Below are positions 43,146 through 56,602 of a stretch of 64,000 nucleotides of DNA, piece after piece. The first letter of the stretch is position 1; each line of letters begins with the position of its first letter. The DNA lies in the NCBI GenBank assembly GCA_003280025.1, contig QCGD01000001.1, positions 124,001-188,000 on the forward strand. The letters are read 5' to 3'. Both the position numbers and the translations under genes were made by a program. The notes below the pieces were generated by a model, which was given only the letters and a program-made list of their open reading frames with translations, searched no databases and was not told where the DNA came from. This DNA comes from Prochlorococcus sp. AG-363-P06. GTDB taxonomy: Bacteria; Cyanobacteriota; Cyanobacteriia; PCC-6307; Cyanobiaceae.

Positions 43146-44843
43146 TTAATATGAAATTGCGATTGGGACTCTCCAATCAGTACCTAATGATTGACTGCTT
43201 AATTTGAGAATAGGAGGAGCTTGTTTTCTTTTGAATTCAGCTTTTTTAATAAGTGAGATTATTTGCAAAATTAGTTCTTTTTTATGACCCTCTTTTATAA
43301 GTAGCTTGAAATCTTTTTTCTCTTCAATAATGCTTTTAAGAATATTGTCCAATATGGAATAAGGAGGGAGAGAATCAGTGTCTAATTGGTTAGGACCTAA
43401 TTCGGCGCTTGGAGCCTTTAAACGAATATTATCCCCAATTATTTTAATATTTTTATTTAACTTATGCAGTTTTCTATGATTCTCTGAATCATCACTATCA
43501 AGCCAATCACATAATTTAAAAACATTAGTTTTATATAAATCCCCAATTACTGATAAGCCTCCGTTCATATCCCCATATAGTGTGCAATATCCAACTGCTA
43601 GTTCTGATTTATTGCCAGTGGAGAGTAATAAATGCTTTTCTTGATTCGCTAAAGCCATCAGAAGCGTTCCTCTGATCCTTGATTGAATATTTTGATTTGT
43701 TATTCCTTCTACCTTCAAATTTAAGCTTTTTATAAATGATTCTTCAAAAGAGGTCATAACATTCTCAATTGAGATGGTATTGAAATTTATCTTTAGTCTT
43801 CCTGCTAGATCTTTTGCATCACTTTTGGAATGATCTGAACTCCATTTTGAGGGCATTGAAACGCAATATACATTTTCACTTCCAAGAGCAGCTGTTGCGA
43901 TTACTGAGACAAGCGCAGAATCAATTCCACCACTTAGTCCAATTAAAGCTGTTTTAAATCCACATTTTTTAGCATAATCTCTTACTCCTAAAACTAAGGC
44001 ATCAAAAATAGATGATATTTCATCGTATTGAAATTCATCTATTGTTTTCTTTTGTTGGTCAATTTCCCAACTAGAAAAATCTTCTGAAAAAGATTTTAAT
44101 TGCTTTATTTTAGATCCATTCTTATCAACAATAAAACTATTACCATCAAAGATTAAATTATCATTTGCACCAACTTGGTTAATGTAAATTAAAGGAACTT
44201 GAAGGTATTTAGCAGCAAAACTTGAAACTTTAGATCTAAGCTCTAATTTTTTGAATGTATATGGTGAAGCAGATAAATTCAATAAAATATTAATATCTTT
44301 GCTCTTCAAATCAGAAATAGGATTTTTTTTGTGAATCCCTCTACCTTCTATATCGTTATTAACCCATAAATCTTCGCATATAGTAATCCCGAGTTTAAAA
44401 GTTTTATTTCTAACTTTTTTGGTTAATACGGATACTTTCTGCTCTGATCTAAAATATCTCTTCTCATCAAATACTTCATAAGTGGGAAGAATAATTTTTC
44501 GTGCAATTACTTTCCATTTTCCACCCTCAATTAACGCAATAGAATTATAAAGATTCGGGAAAAAAGAATCTTTTATAATTTCTGCTATCCCAACAGCTAT
44601 ACTCAACTCGTCATGTTTTTTCTTAATTTCAAAAGCTAATTGGTCAAGTATTTCATATTGATTTTCGACTAAGTTTCTTTTTAGCAGTAAATCTTTAGCT
44701 GGATATCCCCATAGTGATAATTCCGGTGTAAGAATTAAATCAGCAGAATTTAAGTCAGCCTGAGCTGCAATAGTAAGTATTTTTTGTGCATTGCCCTCTA
44801 AATCGCCAACAATTGGATTGATTTGAGCAAGAAAAAATTTCAT
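43146..44843 (-). CDS. nadE: Glutamine-dependent NAD+ synthetase
   Basis: Nitrilase-like N-terminal half plus LIGLSGGIDSALV synthetase half. Confidence 0.96.
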   Translation of the reverse strand: MKFFLAQINPIVGDLEGNAQKILTIAAQADLNSADLILTPELSLWGYPAKDLLLKRNLVENQYEILDQLAFEIKKKHDELSIAVGIAEIIKDSFFPNLYNSIALIEGGKWKVIARKIILPTYEVFDEKRYFRSEQKVSVLTKKVRNKTFKLGITICEDLWVNNDIEGRGIHKKNPISDLKSKDINILLNLSASPYTFKKLELRSKVSSFAAKYLQVPLIYINQVGANDNLIFDGNSFIVDKNGSKIKQLKSFSEDFSSWEIDQQKKTIDEFQYDEISSIFDALVLGVRDYAKKCGFKTALIGLSGGIDSALVSVIATAALGSENVYCVSMPSKWSSDHSKSDAKDLAGRLKINFNTISIENVMTSFEESFIKSLNLKVEGITNQNIQSRIRGTLLMALANQEKHLLLSTGNKSELAVGYCTLYGDMNGGLSVIGDLYKTNVFKLCDWLDSDDSENHRKLHKLNKNIKIIGDNIRLKAPSAELGPNQLDTDSLPPYSILDNILKSIIEEKKDFKLLIKEGHKKELILQIISLIKKAEFKRKQAPPILKLSSQSLGTDWRVPIAISY

Positions 44844-45430
44844 TCAACTAATTTTGTCGATACATATAAATTCTTCTTCTTCACAATATCTATTAAACAT
44901 TTTGGTAAATTAGAATAATTGGTATTTACTCTAACCATAGAACTTGAAATATTTGGAATATTTAATGAAGAAATTTCAAAGTTAACTTTATAATTTTTCA
45001 ACATTTGCATGGTTTTTGATTTAATAGGATATCCTTCTCTTTTAATTATAAAAAAACTTACTTCCTTAATAATTTTATCAAAATTTTTCCAAGAGAAAAT
45101 ATCTTCAATTAAATCACTTCCTATTACAAAATCTAATTTATTTGATTCATAAATATTTTTACACGTTTTGATAGATTGGATTGCCCATTGACTACTAATT
45201 GTTTGATTAAATACAATTTTTGGATTTTTTAAATCTTCAATTAAAGTTTTTAATAAAAGACTTCGAATTGAGATATCTTCTTTATGTTTTTTATTTGGAT
45301 TATTGCTTGCATAAGTAATAGTAAAGGAATAAATTGTGGATAATTCTTCGAGAATTTTTTTATGGCCAATAGTTGGTGGATCTGCACTAGTGCCGAAAAT
45401 GGCAATGCGTTCCTTTTTACTAAGTTTCAA
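44840..45430 (-). CDS. nadD: Nicotinate-nucleotide adenylyltransferase
   Basis: IAIFGTSADPPTIGHKKIL; SSSMVRVN. Confidence 0.9.
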   Translation of the reverse strand: MKLSKKERIAIFGTSADPPTIGHKKILEELSTIYSFTITYASNNPNKKHKEDISIRSLLLKTLIEDLKNPKIVFNQTISSQWAIQSIKTCKNIYESNKLDFVIGSDLIEDIFSWKNFDKIIKEVSFFIIKREGYPIKSKTMQMLKNYKVNFEISSLNIPNISSSMVRVNTNYSNLPKCLIDIVKKKNLYVSTKLVE

Positions 45431-46668
45431 GGTAGAAAAATTGCAGAATTTTTATTTAAATTCCTATTAGATAAATAGATTTTTATGTGATTAAAAATAT
45501 CGGGTTCTTTAAGCATTATCTTGTGGATTATAAAAGAAGGTTCTAAACGAGATACTTTGCTTCTTATGAATATTTCTTTAGCTGCTAACTTCCCTAAAAT
45601 TTTTGTTGAGCGCACTGCAATTGCTGCTTGAATGATAGCGATTGGTCCATATGGTAATAACGAAAACCCGTTAGTGAAAGGAGCTATTAATAATATTACT
45701 TTACGAATTAAATTAAAAGATGTATTGATACCAATTTGTGTAGCTCCTAAACAGAAATTATTAATAGAAATATTTTTGATTATTTTTCTTGCCGAGTGAC
45801 CCTTGAGACTTAATCCATAAACCTTACTTAGCTCGCTAATTAATGCTGTATCTAATGCAAAACTTCCCGCTATATCAAACACAATCAAAGGATTAAGTGC
45901 AACTGTTGATGCCTTTATGGTGGCGAATTTACCAATAATTGCTTGGGCTTTCTTCTGTCTTTTTTTTAATCGTTGCTCTTTTATTTTTAGATATAATTTA
46001 TCAGCTAATTGAAGAGAATTTAATGTTAATAAAATTTCTCCATATCTATCTATAGCTTCTTTTATATAGTGTTTAATTTTATTCCCTGAATTCACTATTA
46101 CGGGAATCTTTAAATCTTTGGGAAGCTTTGACTTTATATTTTTTATAATTTCTTTTAATTCATTTTTGTTCCAAATATCAATTTTGTTTAAAACAATTAT
46201 AATTTTTTTCCCATCCTTAATAAAGGAATTAATTTTGATTACTTCATTTCTATTAAGATCTCCTGCAACTGCAAATAAAACAAGTTCTGAATTATTTATT
46301 TGTGAGTAAATATCATCTGGAAAATTAATATTGCACAAATCAAATCCTGGTGAATCTAGTAATTCAATACTTTTTAGTGTTTGATGTTTCAAGTTCCATT
46401 CTTGCGTCTCAATTTCTTTGGTAGAACCGTTAATAATATCTGTCTTGAATACTTTTTGATTTAATAAGAAATTTAAAATATGAGATTTACCTACACCTGA
46501 TTTACCATATATGCCTATTCTTATTTTCTTCTCTTTAAGCCTAAAAAGTTGCTGGTTAAAAGATATAATTTCTTTATTAAAAAGATTTTTTTCATAGTTT
46601 GTGAGATCTATAGTGTCCCACCAATGTTTTAAAAGTAAATAATTTTTATTGATTTGTATCTGTTCCAT
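45427..46668 (-). CDS. P-loop GTPase with C-terminal membrane-associated domain
   Basis: GIYGKSGVGKSHILN P-loop, DSPGFD switch II, NKID; hydrophobic C-terminal half. Confidence 0.85.
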   Translation of the reverse strand: MEQIQINKNYLLLKHWWDTIDLTNYEKNLFNKEIISFNQQLFRLKEKKIRIGIYGKSGVGKSHILNFLLNQKVFKTDIINGSTKEIETQEWNLKHQTLKSIELLDSPGFDLCNINFPDDIYSQINNSELVLFAVAGDLNRNEVIKINSFIKDGKKIIIVLNKIDIWNKNELKEIIKNIKSKLPKDLKIPVIVNSGNKIKHYIKEAIDRYGEILLTLNSLQLADKLYLKIKEQRLKKRQKKAQAIIGKFATIKASTVALNPLIVFDIAGSFALDTALISELSKVYGLSLKGHSARKIIKNISINNFCLGATQIGINTSFNLIRKVILLIAPFTNGFSLLPYGPIAIIQAAIAVRSTKILGKLAAKEIFIRSKVSRLEPSFIIHKIMLKEPDIFNHIKIYLSNRNLNKNSAIFLP

Positions 46669-46671
46669 ACT

Positions 46672-47649
46672 TTATTTTTTCCACCAACCAGCTAATACAG
46701 ATAACACGGCTTCTGCCCCAATAATTCCCACGAATCCTCCAAACTCATCTACTACTACTTTTACTCCTTTATGATCTTTGTCAAATCTTGTTAATAATTG
46801 ATCAGCTCTTATCATTTCTGGGATGTATTCCACAGGATCGCATAATTCTGACAGTAATTGTTTCTTTTTACCCTGAATAATCTGAGTTAGCAATTTTTCA
46901 CGTTTAACTAATCCTTGTATTTTGTCTACTTTGTCTCCTAAAACAACCCACCAGGGTGAAGTGTCTGCAATGATAAGTTTTGAAATTTCTTCAAGATTTG
47001 AAGACCCATCAAGACAAGGTGCTGATACCCTTGGAATCATTAAATCTTTTGCTTTTAAATCATTTAATTGAAAAACTTTAAAGATCATTGCTGCCTCATC
47101 GGCTTCTATAAAACCTTTCTGACTCCCAATTTTTGCCATTTGTCTAATTTCTTCTTCATCTGTTGAGATTTCACTTTCTGCAGTAATAACTGGAAATATC
47201 TGTTCTATTAAAATTAAAAATGGTCGCATTATGTTATTTAATATTATCAAAATAGGAACCGATAATAATGCTATTTGCAATGAAAATCTTGTGCCAAGAG
47301 CTTTAGGGAGAACTTCTCCAAATAAAAGAACTAAAACATAGAAAGAAATTGAAAAGAATGTTAACCCAAAATTCGTATTGATTACCAATGCTCCATATAC
47401 ACCCAAAATAAGACTTCCAATTATGTTAAATCCATTATTAGTTATAGTAATTACAGTTAATGTTCTCCCAAGATGTTTTCTAAGTTTAAGTAATTGATTT
47501 GCAGAACTTCTAGGTTTCTGTTTTGATGCTAATTCTAAAATTCTTATCGAATTTACAGCTAAAAAAGATGCTTCTACTCCTGAACAACATGCTGACCCAA
47601 CTAAAATAATTATTATCAGTAAAATTAGAACGTAGACATTTGGTTCCAT
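46672..47649 (-). CDS. DUF21/CBS-domain (CorC/HlyC-like) membrane protein
   Basis: Hydrophobic N-terminal DUF21; LFGEVLPKALGTRFS; two CBS-like segments. Confidence 0.87.
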   Translation of the reverse strand: MEPNVYVLILLIIIILVGSACCSGVEASFLAVNSIRILELASKQKPRSSANQLLKLRKHLGRTLTVITITNNGFNIIGSLILGVYGALVINTNFGLTFFSISFYVLVLLFGEVLPKALGTRFSLQIALLSVPILIILNNIMRPFLILIEQIFPVITAESEISTDEEEIRQMAKIGSQKGFIEADEAAMIFKVFQLNDLKAKDLMIPRVSAPCLDGSSNLEEISKLIIADTSPWWVVLGDKVDKIQGLVKREKLLTQIIQGKKKQLLSELCDPVEYIPEMIRADQLLTRFDKDHKGVKVVVDEFGGFVGIIGAEAVLSVLAGWWKK

Positions 47650-47720
47650 TAAAATAGATTAGTTTGAAATCTGGTTAATTCATTCTTCCATTTTTTATAA
47701 AAATCGCCAACAAAAAATGT

Positions 47721-49046
47721 ATGTTTAATCTTAATAATAAAATTTTTGAGAAAAGAAGAGAAACTTTCTTAAATAAATTAGAAGGTAAAGCTGCTATTAT
47801 ACCTGCTTCTAGCCTGGTAAAACATCATGCAGATTGTGAATATCCTTTCAGGCAAGATAGTAATTTTTGGTATCTGACTGGTTTTGATGAGCCGGATGCA
47901 ATCGCTCTTTTCTTATCGCATAAACCAAAGGGAGAGAGATTTATTTTGTTTGTTTCTCCTAAAGATGTTGTTAGTGAAGTTTGGCATGGCTTCAGATGGG
48001 GTATAGATGGAGCTGAAAAAGAGTTTAAAGCTGATAAGGCTCATTCAATTAATGATATAAACGATTTATTGCCAATTTATATTGAGGGTTCTGACGAAAT
48101 TGTTTTTTCAATTGGTAAACATCCAAGAATTGAGAAAGTAGTCTTGGAAATATTTGCTAAACAACTTGAAAATCGCTCAAGATTAGGGATTGGCGCAAAT
48201 TCTATACAATCTCCTGAAAGGTTTTTAAATGAGATGAGATTAATTAAAAGTGAATTTGAAATTAATAGAATGAGAGAAGCTATTCAAATTTCAGCGGAGG
48301 CACATGAATTAGTTAGAGAATCTATTTTACTAAAGAACAATGAAAGACAGATTCAAGGACTAATAGAAGGATTCTTTCTTGAAAAAGGTGCAAGAGGACC
48401 TGCCTATAATTCTATTGTTGCTTCAGGAGATAATGCATGTGTTTTGCATTACACATCAAACAACTCACCCTTAAATAAGAGAGATTTATTATTAGTTGAT
48501 GCAGGTTGCTCATTAACTGATTATTACAATGGAGACATAACAAGAACTATTCCTATTGGAGGAAAATTTTCTAAAGAGCAAAAATTTATTTATGAAATTG
48601 TTTTAGATGCTCAGAAAAATGCCATTGAAAGTGCTGTAACAGGATCTACCTCTAGTAATGTACATAATGTTGCTTTGAAAATTCTTGTAGAGGGATTAAA
48701 AGAAATTGGCTTGCTTAGAGGTAGTACTGAAGAGATTATTGACAATGGATTATATAAACATCTCTATATGCATAGAACTGGACATTGGCTTGGTTTAGAT
48801 GTTCATGATGTTGGGGCGTACAGAATGGGTGACTATGAAGTTCCCCTACAGCATGGCATGATTCTTACTGTTGAACCCGGTATTTATATAAGTGATAGAA
48901 TCCCTGTCCCTGATGGCCAGCCTACTATTGATGAGAAATGGAAAGGTATTGGGATAAGAATTGAAGATGATATTTTGGTAACAGATAAAGAACCAGAAAT
49001 TTTAAGTATTGCTGCACTTAAAGAAATTGCTGATTTAGAATTTTAA
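47721..49046 (+). CDS. pepP: Xaa-Pro aminopeptidase P
   Basis: FRQDSNFWYLTGFDEPDA; HRTGHWLGLDVHDVG; VEPGIYI. Confidence 0.95.
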   Translation: MFNLNNKIFEKRRETFLNKLEGKAAIIPASSLVKHHADCEYPFRQDSNFWYLTGFDEPDAIALFLSHKPKGERFILFVSPKDVVSEVWHGFRWGIDGAEKEFKADKAHSINDINDLLPIYIEGSDEIVFSIGKHPRIEKVVLEIFAKQLENRSRLGIGANSIQSPERFLNEMRLIKSEFEINRMREAIQISAEAHELVRESILLKNNERQIQGLIEGFFLEKGARGPAYNSIVASGDNACVLHYTSNNSPLNKRDLLLVDAGCSLTDYYNGDITRTIPIGGKFSKEQKFIYEIVLDAQKNAIESAVTGSTSSNVHNVALKILVEGLKEIGLLRGSTEEIIDNGLYKHLYMHRTGHWLGLDVHDVGAYRMGDYEVPLQHGMILTVEPGIYISDRIPVPDGQPTIDEKWKGIGIRIEDDILVTDKEPEILSIAALKEIADLEF

Positions 49047-49103
49047 ATGATTGACTTATTAAGCTAATAGATTTATTTTTTCAATATCACTAAAAGTTTT
49101 AAA

Positions 49104-49262
49104 ATGGAAAAAAAAGATTCATATGATTCAAAACTCTCTCAAGCAAGAGGTTTGGCGAGCCAACTTGGTATGTTCGCAGAAGAAAATGATATTCCTAAAG
49201 ATCTTTGGGATAAATTAGAAGCAACAATTTATGATTTTTATCAAATAAGTAATGATAGATAA
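49104..49262 (+). CDS. Small acidic protein, 52 aa
   Basis: Read directly: MEKKDSYDSKLSQARGLASQLGMFAEENDIPKDLWDKLEATIYDFYQISNDR. Confidence 0.55.
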   Translation: MEKKDSYDSKLSQARGLASQLGMFAEENDIPKDLWDKLEATIYDFYQISNDR

Positions 49263-49370
49263 AATCTTCAACTTAATTGTTCTCCATAAACAAAATCAAG
49301 AATTTTTGAATAAATTGCTCAAAAAGTGACCATAAACTGATAAATTGTTAACTAAATATAAAAATAGTGA

Positions 49371-49847
49371 ATGACTTCATCAGATAAGGAAAATCAGAAT
49401 TCAACTAAACAGCAGGAACAAAAAAGCGATCTTCAAACATCAAAAACTCCATCCCCAAATGCAGGGATGATGGGTGCATCAGCAGTACTGGCTAATGCAA
49501 AGATAGATGAAGATGGAGTACCATCTGGTTATACACCTAAACCTGATGAAGGAAGGTTCATTATTAAAATATTGTGGTTACCTGATAATGTTGCATTGGC
49601 TGTAGACCAAATTGTGGGTGGAGGTGCTAGTCCTCTTACTGCTTATTATTTTTGGCCAAGGGATGATGCATGGGAAAAATTAAAAAGCGAACTTGAAAAT
49701 AAAGGTTGGATTACAGATAATGAGAGGGTTGAAATATTAAATAAGGCTACTGAAGTAATAAATTATTGGCAAGAAGAAGGTAAAACTAAAAATTTAGAAG
49801 AGGCAAAGTTAAAATTTCCTGAAGTTACTTTTTGTGGAACTGCCTAA
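49371..49847 (+). CDS. ycf65: Plastid-specific ribosomal protein 3-like (Ycf65/PSRP-3)
   Basis: [42 protein letters not shown] ... INYWQEEG. Confidence 0.88.
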   Translation: MTSSDKENQNSTKQQEQKSDLQTSKTPSPNAGMMGASAVLANAKIDEDGVPSGYTPKPDEGRFIIKILWLPDNVALAVDQIVGGGASPLTAYYFWPRDDAWEKLKSELENKGWITDNERVEILNKATEVINYWQEEGKTKNLEEAKLKFPEVTFCGTA

Positions 49848-49850
49848 AAT

Positions 49851-50255
49851 TTAATTTTTTGCAGCTTGAATCCTCGCCTCAGCCTTTGACACTTCGTTAA
49901 GAGCTTTAATTTTTTCTGGACTTTTTTCAGTTTCAGAAAATTTACTAATTGCTAGTTTTGCCTCTGTGAGATCTTTCTCAGCATCTTGAACATTAATGTT
50001 AGAGCCAATTTCAGCATTATTGACTAAAACAATGACTTCATCTGATTCAATTTCGGCGAAGCCGCCCATTAACGCTATAGACTTCCATTGAGAATTCATT
50101 CTTAATCTTAGAACACCAATATCAATAGCCGTAACTAATGAAATATGCCCTGGAAGTACACCAATTTGACCTGTTGTACTGGGAAGAATTACCTCTTCAG
50201 CTTCTCCTTCGTAAACATTTTGATTAGGAGCTAAAACCTTAAGTGAAATTGCCAT
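49851..50255 (-). CDS. F0F1 ATP synthase subunit epsilon
   Basis: [28 protein letters not shown]. Confidence 0.97.
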   Translation of the reverse strand: MAISLKVLAPNQNVYEGEAEEVILPSTTGQIGVLPGHISLVTAIDIGVLRLRMNSQWKSIALMGGFAEIESDEVIVLVNNAEIGSNINVQDAEKDLTEAKLAISKFSETEKSPEKIKALNEVSKAEARIQAAKN

Positions 50256-50294
50256 TAATTTGTGTTTTTGAGAGTGGAATTATATATTTATAAT

Positions 50295-51776
<1,482 letters not shown>

Positions 51777-51842
51777 TTAGCTGATTTAAGAACAGCTCAT
51801 AATGCGAAATACTACCACCTTATGGGTATATTTGTTAAATCG

Positions 51843-51858
51843 GTTCGGCCAACCGCAC
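51843..51858 (+). promoter_or_regulatory. K-box motif upstream of groESL
   Basis: GTTCGG-CCAA-CCGCAC, exact match to GTTCGG-NNAN-CCNNAC; no CIRCE (TTAGCACTC-N9-GAGTGCTAA) seen in this intergenic region. Confidence 0.8.
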
Positions 51859-51976
51859 AGTTAAAATGTGTTTAATTGCTGCTCCGCCGATTATCTTGTT
51901 GAAGATAAGGTCTGAGTAATTCTCTTTCCAAAAATATATGACGCGAAGCGTCTCAATTATGACCCTCCATTAATCT

Positions 51977-52288
51977 ATGGCAGCTGTTTCACTTACAGTC
52001 TCTACAGTTAAACCACTGGGAGATAGAATTTTTATCAAAGTTTCCGCATCTGAGGAAAAAACTGCTGGAGGCATTCTTTTGCCTGATACAGCTAAAGAAA
52101 AACCACAGGTAGGAGAAGTTGCTCAGGTAGGACCTGGGAAACTTAATGACGATGGTTCTCGACAAACTCCTGAAGTGAGTATTGGCGATAAAGTCTTGTA
52201 CAGCAAATATGCTGGAACAGACATTAAATTGGGAGGAGATGAGTACGTCTTACTTTCAGAAAAGGATATTTTAGCTGTCGTAGGCTAA
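51977..52288 (+). CDS. groES: Co-chaperonin GroES
   Basis: [33 protein letters not shown]. Confidence 0.99.
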   Translation: MAAVSLTVSTVKPLGDRIFIKVSASEEKTAGGILLPDTAKEKPQVGEVAQVGPGKLNDDGSRQTPEVSIGDKVLYSKYAGTDIKLGGDEYVLLSEKDILAVVG

Positions 52289-52325
52289 ATTATTTGTTTC
52301 AAAAATTATTAAAACTTATTATTAA

Positions 52326-53978
<1,653 letters not shown>

Positions 53979-54007
53979 ATAAATAATTTTTTAATAATTA
54001 AATTTAT

Positions 54008-54037
54008 AAAAGGGGTTATTATAATAACCCCTTTTTT
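54008..54037 (+). terminator. Bidirectional intrinsic terminator between groEL and secG
   Basis: AAAAGGGGTTATTA/TAATAACCCCTTTT, perfect 28-nt palindrome between two converging genes, T-tract on both strands. Confidence 0.9.
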
Positions 54038-54048
54038 ATAATTAGATT

Positions 54049-54276
54049 CTAGGAAATCCAACCAGCACTTAGAATAATTGCAAGAGATAAAAATATGATC
54101 AATATAGTCCAAGTTATTTTATTTAGTGATGCTTCGGCACTACTTGCGCTAGTAAACATTGAACTTCCACTAGCTGCTATCCCTCCCATCCCGTCACCTT
54201 TTGGGCTATGGAGTAAAACTAAAAGTATCAGGAGAATTCCAGAAAATACCCATATCCAACTTAAAATTTGACTCAT
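54049..54276 (-). CDS. secG: Preprotein translocase subunit SecG
   Basis: LLVLLHSPKGDGMGGI; two membrane spans. Confidence 0.9.
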   Translation of the reverse strand: MSQILSWIWVFSGILLILLVLLHSPKGDGMGGIAASGSSMFTSASSAEASLNKITWTILIIFLSLAIILSAGWIS

Positions 54277-54297
54277 TGTCTATTGTTTTTATTGATT

Positions 54298-55920
54298 TTA
54301 AATATGTTGTACAACTTTATTATAGCCTTTAAATTCGATTTCTTTAATAAGAGATTCCCCAGTCATTTCTTTTGGAATAGGGAGATTTAATAATTGCAAT
54401 AATGTAGGTGCAATATCTGCTAAACCAGCATTATCTCTTAAAAGAATTTCATTCCCCATATTCGGGATTTTTCTCTTTTCACCTTCGATAAAGATTAATG
54501 GAACTTTATTTATAGTGTGGGCAGTCCAAGGTTCTCCTGAAGGACCTTTCATAACTTCTGCGTTTCCATGATCAGCTGTTATAAGCATACTACCTCCCAT
54601 TTCTCCCGTAGCATTTACTATCTTACCTATACATCTATCAACAGTTTCAATCGCTTTGATTGTGGCATTCATGTTACCTGTATGACCAACCATATCAGGG
54701 TTAGCAAAATTTATTACAACAAAAGCATACTCTCCACTTTTAATTGCTTGAGCGCAACTCATTGTTAATTCTTCAGCAGACATTTCGGGTTCCATGTCAT
54801 AAGTCGCGACTCTTGGAGAAGGAATTAAGTTTCTATCTTCTCCTGGCAAGGGGATTTCTATTCCTCCGTTAAAAAAATAAGTAACGTGAGGATATTTTTC
54901 TGTTTCTGCAGTTCTATACTGTTTTAGACCATTTTCTGAAACTATTTGGCCAATAAAATTATTTAGAGATTCAGGAGGAAATGCTACCTTAACGGGTAAA
55001 TTTGCCTCATATTGAGTGAACGTAACTATATCTAAATTAGGAACACTGTTTCTTTTGAATTCTGAGAATTGTTTTTCTGAAAGTGATTTAATTATTTGTC
55101 TGGCTCTATCTGGACGGAAATTAAAGCAAATTAAACTATCTCCATCTTTCAAAAAATTATTAGAAATTCGTATGGGTTCTAAAAATTCATCAGTGATTTT
55201 TTTGTTATAACTTTTACTTAAGTAATCTTTTGGGGAAATATTGCTTACTTTGACATTAGGATCAGTTAAATTTCTAAATGCTCTTTCTGTTCTATCCCAT
55301 AAAAGATTTCTATCCATTATCCAATACCTGCCGCATATAGATACTATTTCACCTGTTTTATATTTTTTTATACATTCTTCTATTTGGGTTAAATATTTTG
55401 AGGCACTTTTGGCTGGGGTATCTCTACCATCAGTAATAATATGAATAGCAACTTTTTGTATTCCATTCTCAGATGCCCATTTTATTAATCCTAATAAATG
55501 ATCAATATGACTATGAACCCCACCATCGGAACACAATCCAGTAATATGCAAAGTTGAATTATTTTTCTTTAATGAATCAGCTAGACTTTTTAACTCATTA
55601 ACTTGATTTAATTGATTATTTTTTACAGTATTTGTAATCCTTACCAATTCTTGTTGAATGATTCTTCCGGATCCAATAGTAAGGTGACCTACTTCTGAAT
55701 TACCCATTTGTCCATTTGGAAGACCTACATCAGCGCCACTAGCACTTATCAGAGTATGAGGATAAGCACTCCATAATGAATCCATAATAGGAGTATTCGC
55801 AGTTTGTATGGCATTATCTGATATTTCTTCTCTATATCCCCAGCCATCTAGTATCGCAAGTACTACTGGACTTTCAGGGGCGCTTAATTTATTTATATTT
55901 TTGCTCCTAATCTTTGACAT
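54298..55920 (-). CDS. gpmI: 2,3-bisphosphoglycerate-independent phosphoglycerate mutase
   Basis: [33 protein letters not shown]. Confidence 0.97.
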   Translation of the reverse strand: MSKIRSKNINKLSAPESPVVLAILDGWGYREEISDNAIQTANTPIMDSLWSAYPHTLISASGADVGLPNGQMGNSEVGHLTIGSGRIIQQELVRITNTVKNNQLNQVNELKSLADSLKKNNSTLHITGLCSDGGVHSHIDHLLGLIKWASENGIQKVAIHIITDGRDTPAKSASKYLTQIEECIKKYKTGEIVSICGRYWIMDRNLLWDRTERAFRNLTDPNVKVSNISPKDYLSKSYNKKITDEFLEPIRISNNFLKDGDSLICFNFRPDRARQIIKSLSEKQFSEFKRNSVPNLDIVTFTQYEANLPVKVAFPPESLNNFIGQIVSENGLKQYRTAETEKYPHVTYFFNGGIEIPLPGEDRNLIPSPRVATYDMEPEMSAEELTMSCAQAIKSGEYAFVVINFANPDMVGHTGNMNATIKAIETVDRCIGKIVNATGEMGGSMLITADHGNAEVMKGPSGEPWTAHTINKVPLIFIEGEKRKIPNMGNEILLRDNAGLADIAPTLLQLLNLPIPKEMTGESLIKEIEFKGYNKVVQHI

Positions 55921-56058
55921 ATTTAGATCAAAATCCCCTTTCTAACTGATCCAATATTAAATTTAGCTTTAAAAGCTACTCTTTAACAATTTATATTTAC
56001 TATAGTTAGCTTTTGCTAATTTATAAAGATATTGAACAAATTTTATTTTAAATAAATC

Positions 56059-56595
56059 ATGTCCAATAAAGATAAAAGAATTGTCATACTTAATGAAGCT
56101 GAGCTAGGTAAAACCCTCTCACGCTTAACTTCTGAAATTATTGAGAAAGTAACAAACTTAAATGACCTTCTTTTGGTTGGTATTCCCACCCGAGGCGTTC
56201 ATCTTGCTGAAGTTTTAGAAAAAGAAATTTATTCTAAACTAGGTTTAAAAATCAGCAAAGGAACTATAGATCCAACTTTTTATAGAGATGATCAAGATAG
56301 GGTTGAGACTCGTTTACTAAAAGCAACTGATATCCCAACTCCTATTGAGAAAAAAATAATTATTTTAATAGATGATGTTATTTACACTGGGCGGACAATT
56401 AGAGCAGCAATGGATTCGCTTTACTCATGGGGTAGACCTAAAAGAGTGATGTTATTAGTTATGGTAGATAGAGGTCATAGAGAGTTGCCAATACAGCCAG
56501 ATTTTTGTGGAAGGAAAGTTCCAACAAGAAAAAATGAGAGTATAAATTTGCGTCTTAAAAATGTTGATGGTGAAGAGGGTGTTTTCCTTGAATAG
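56059..56595 (+). CDS. pyrR: Bifunctional PyrR regulator/uracil phosphoribosyltransferase
   Basis: IPTRGVHLA; IILIDDVIYTGRTIRAAMD PRPP loop; HRELPIQPDFCGRKVPT. Confidence 0.94.
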   Translation: MSNKDKRIVILNEAELGKTLSRLTSEIIEKVTNLNDLLLVGIPTRGVHLAEVLEKEIYSKLGLKISKGTIDPTFYRDDQDRVETRLLKATDIPTPIEKKIIILIDDVIYTGRTIRAAMDSLYSWGRPKRVMLLVMVDRGHRELPIQPDFCGRKVPTRKNESINLRLKNVDGEEGVFLE

Positions 56596-56602
56596 TCTGA
56601 TT

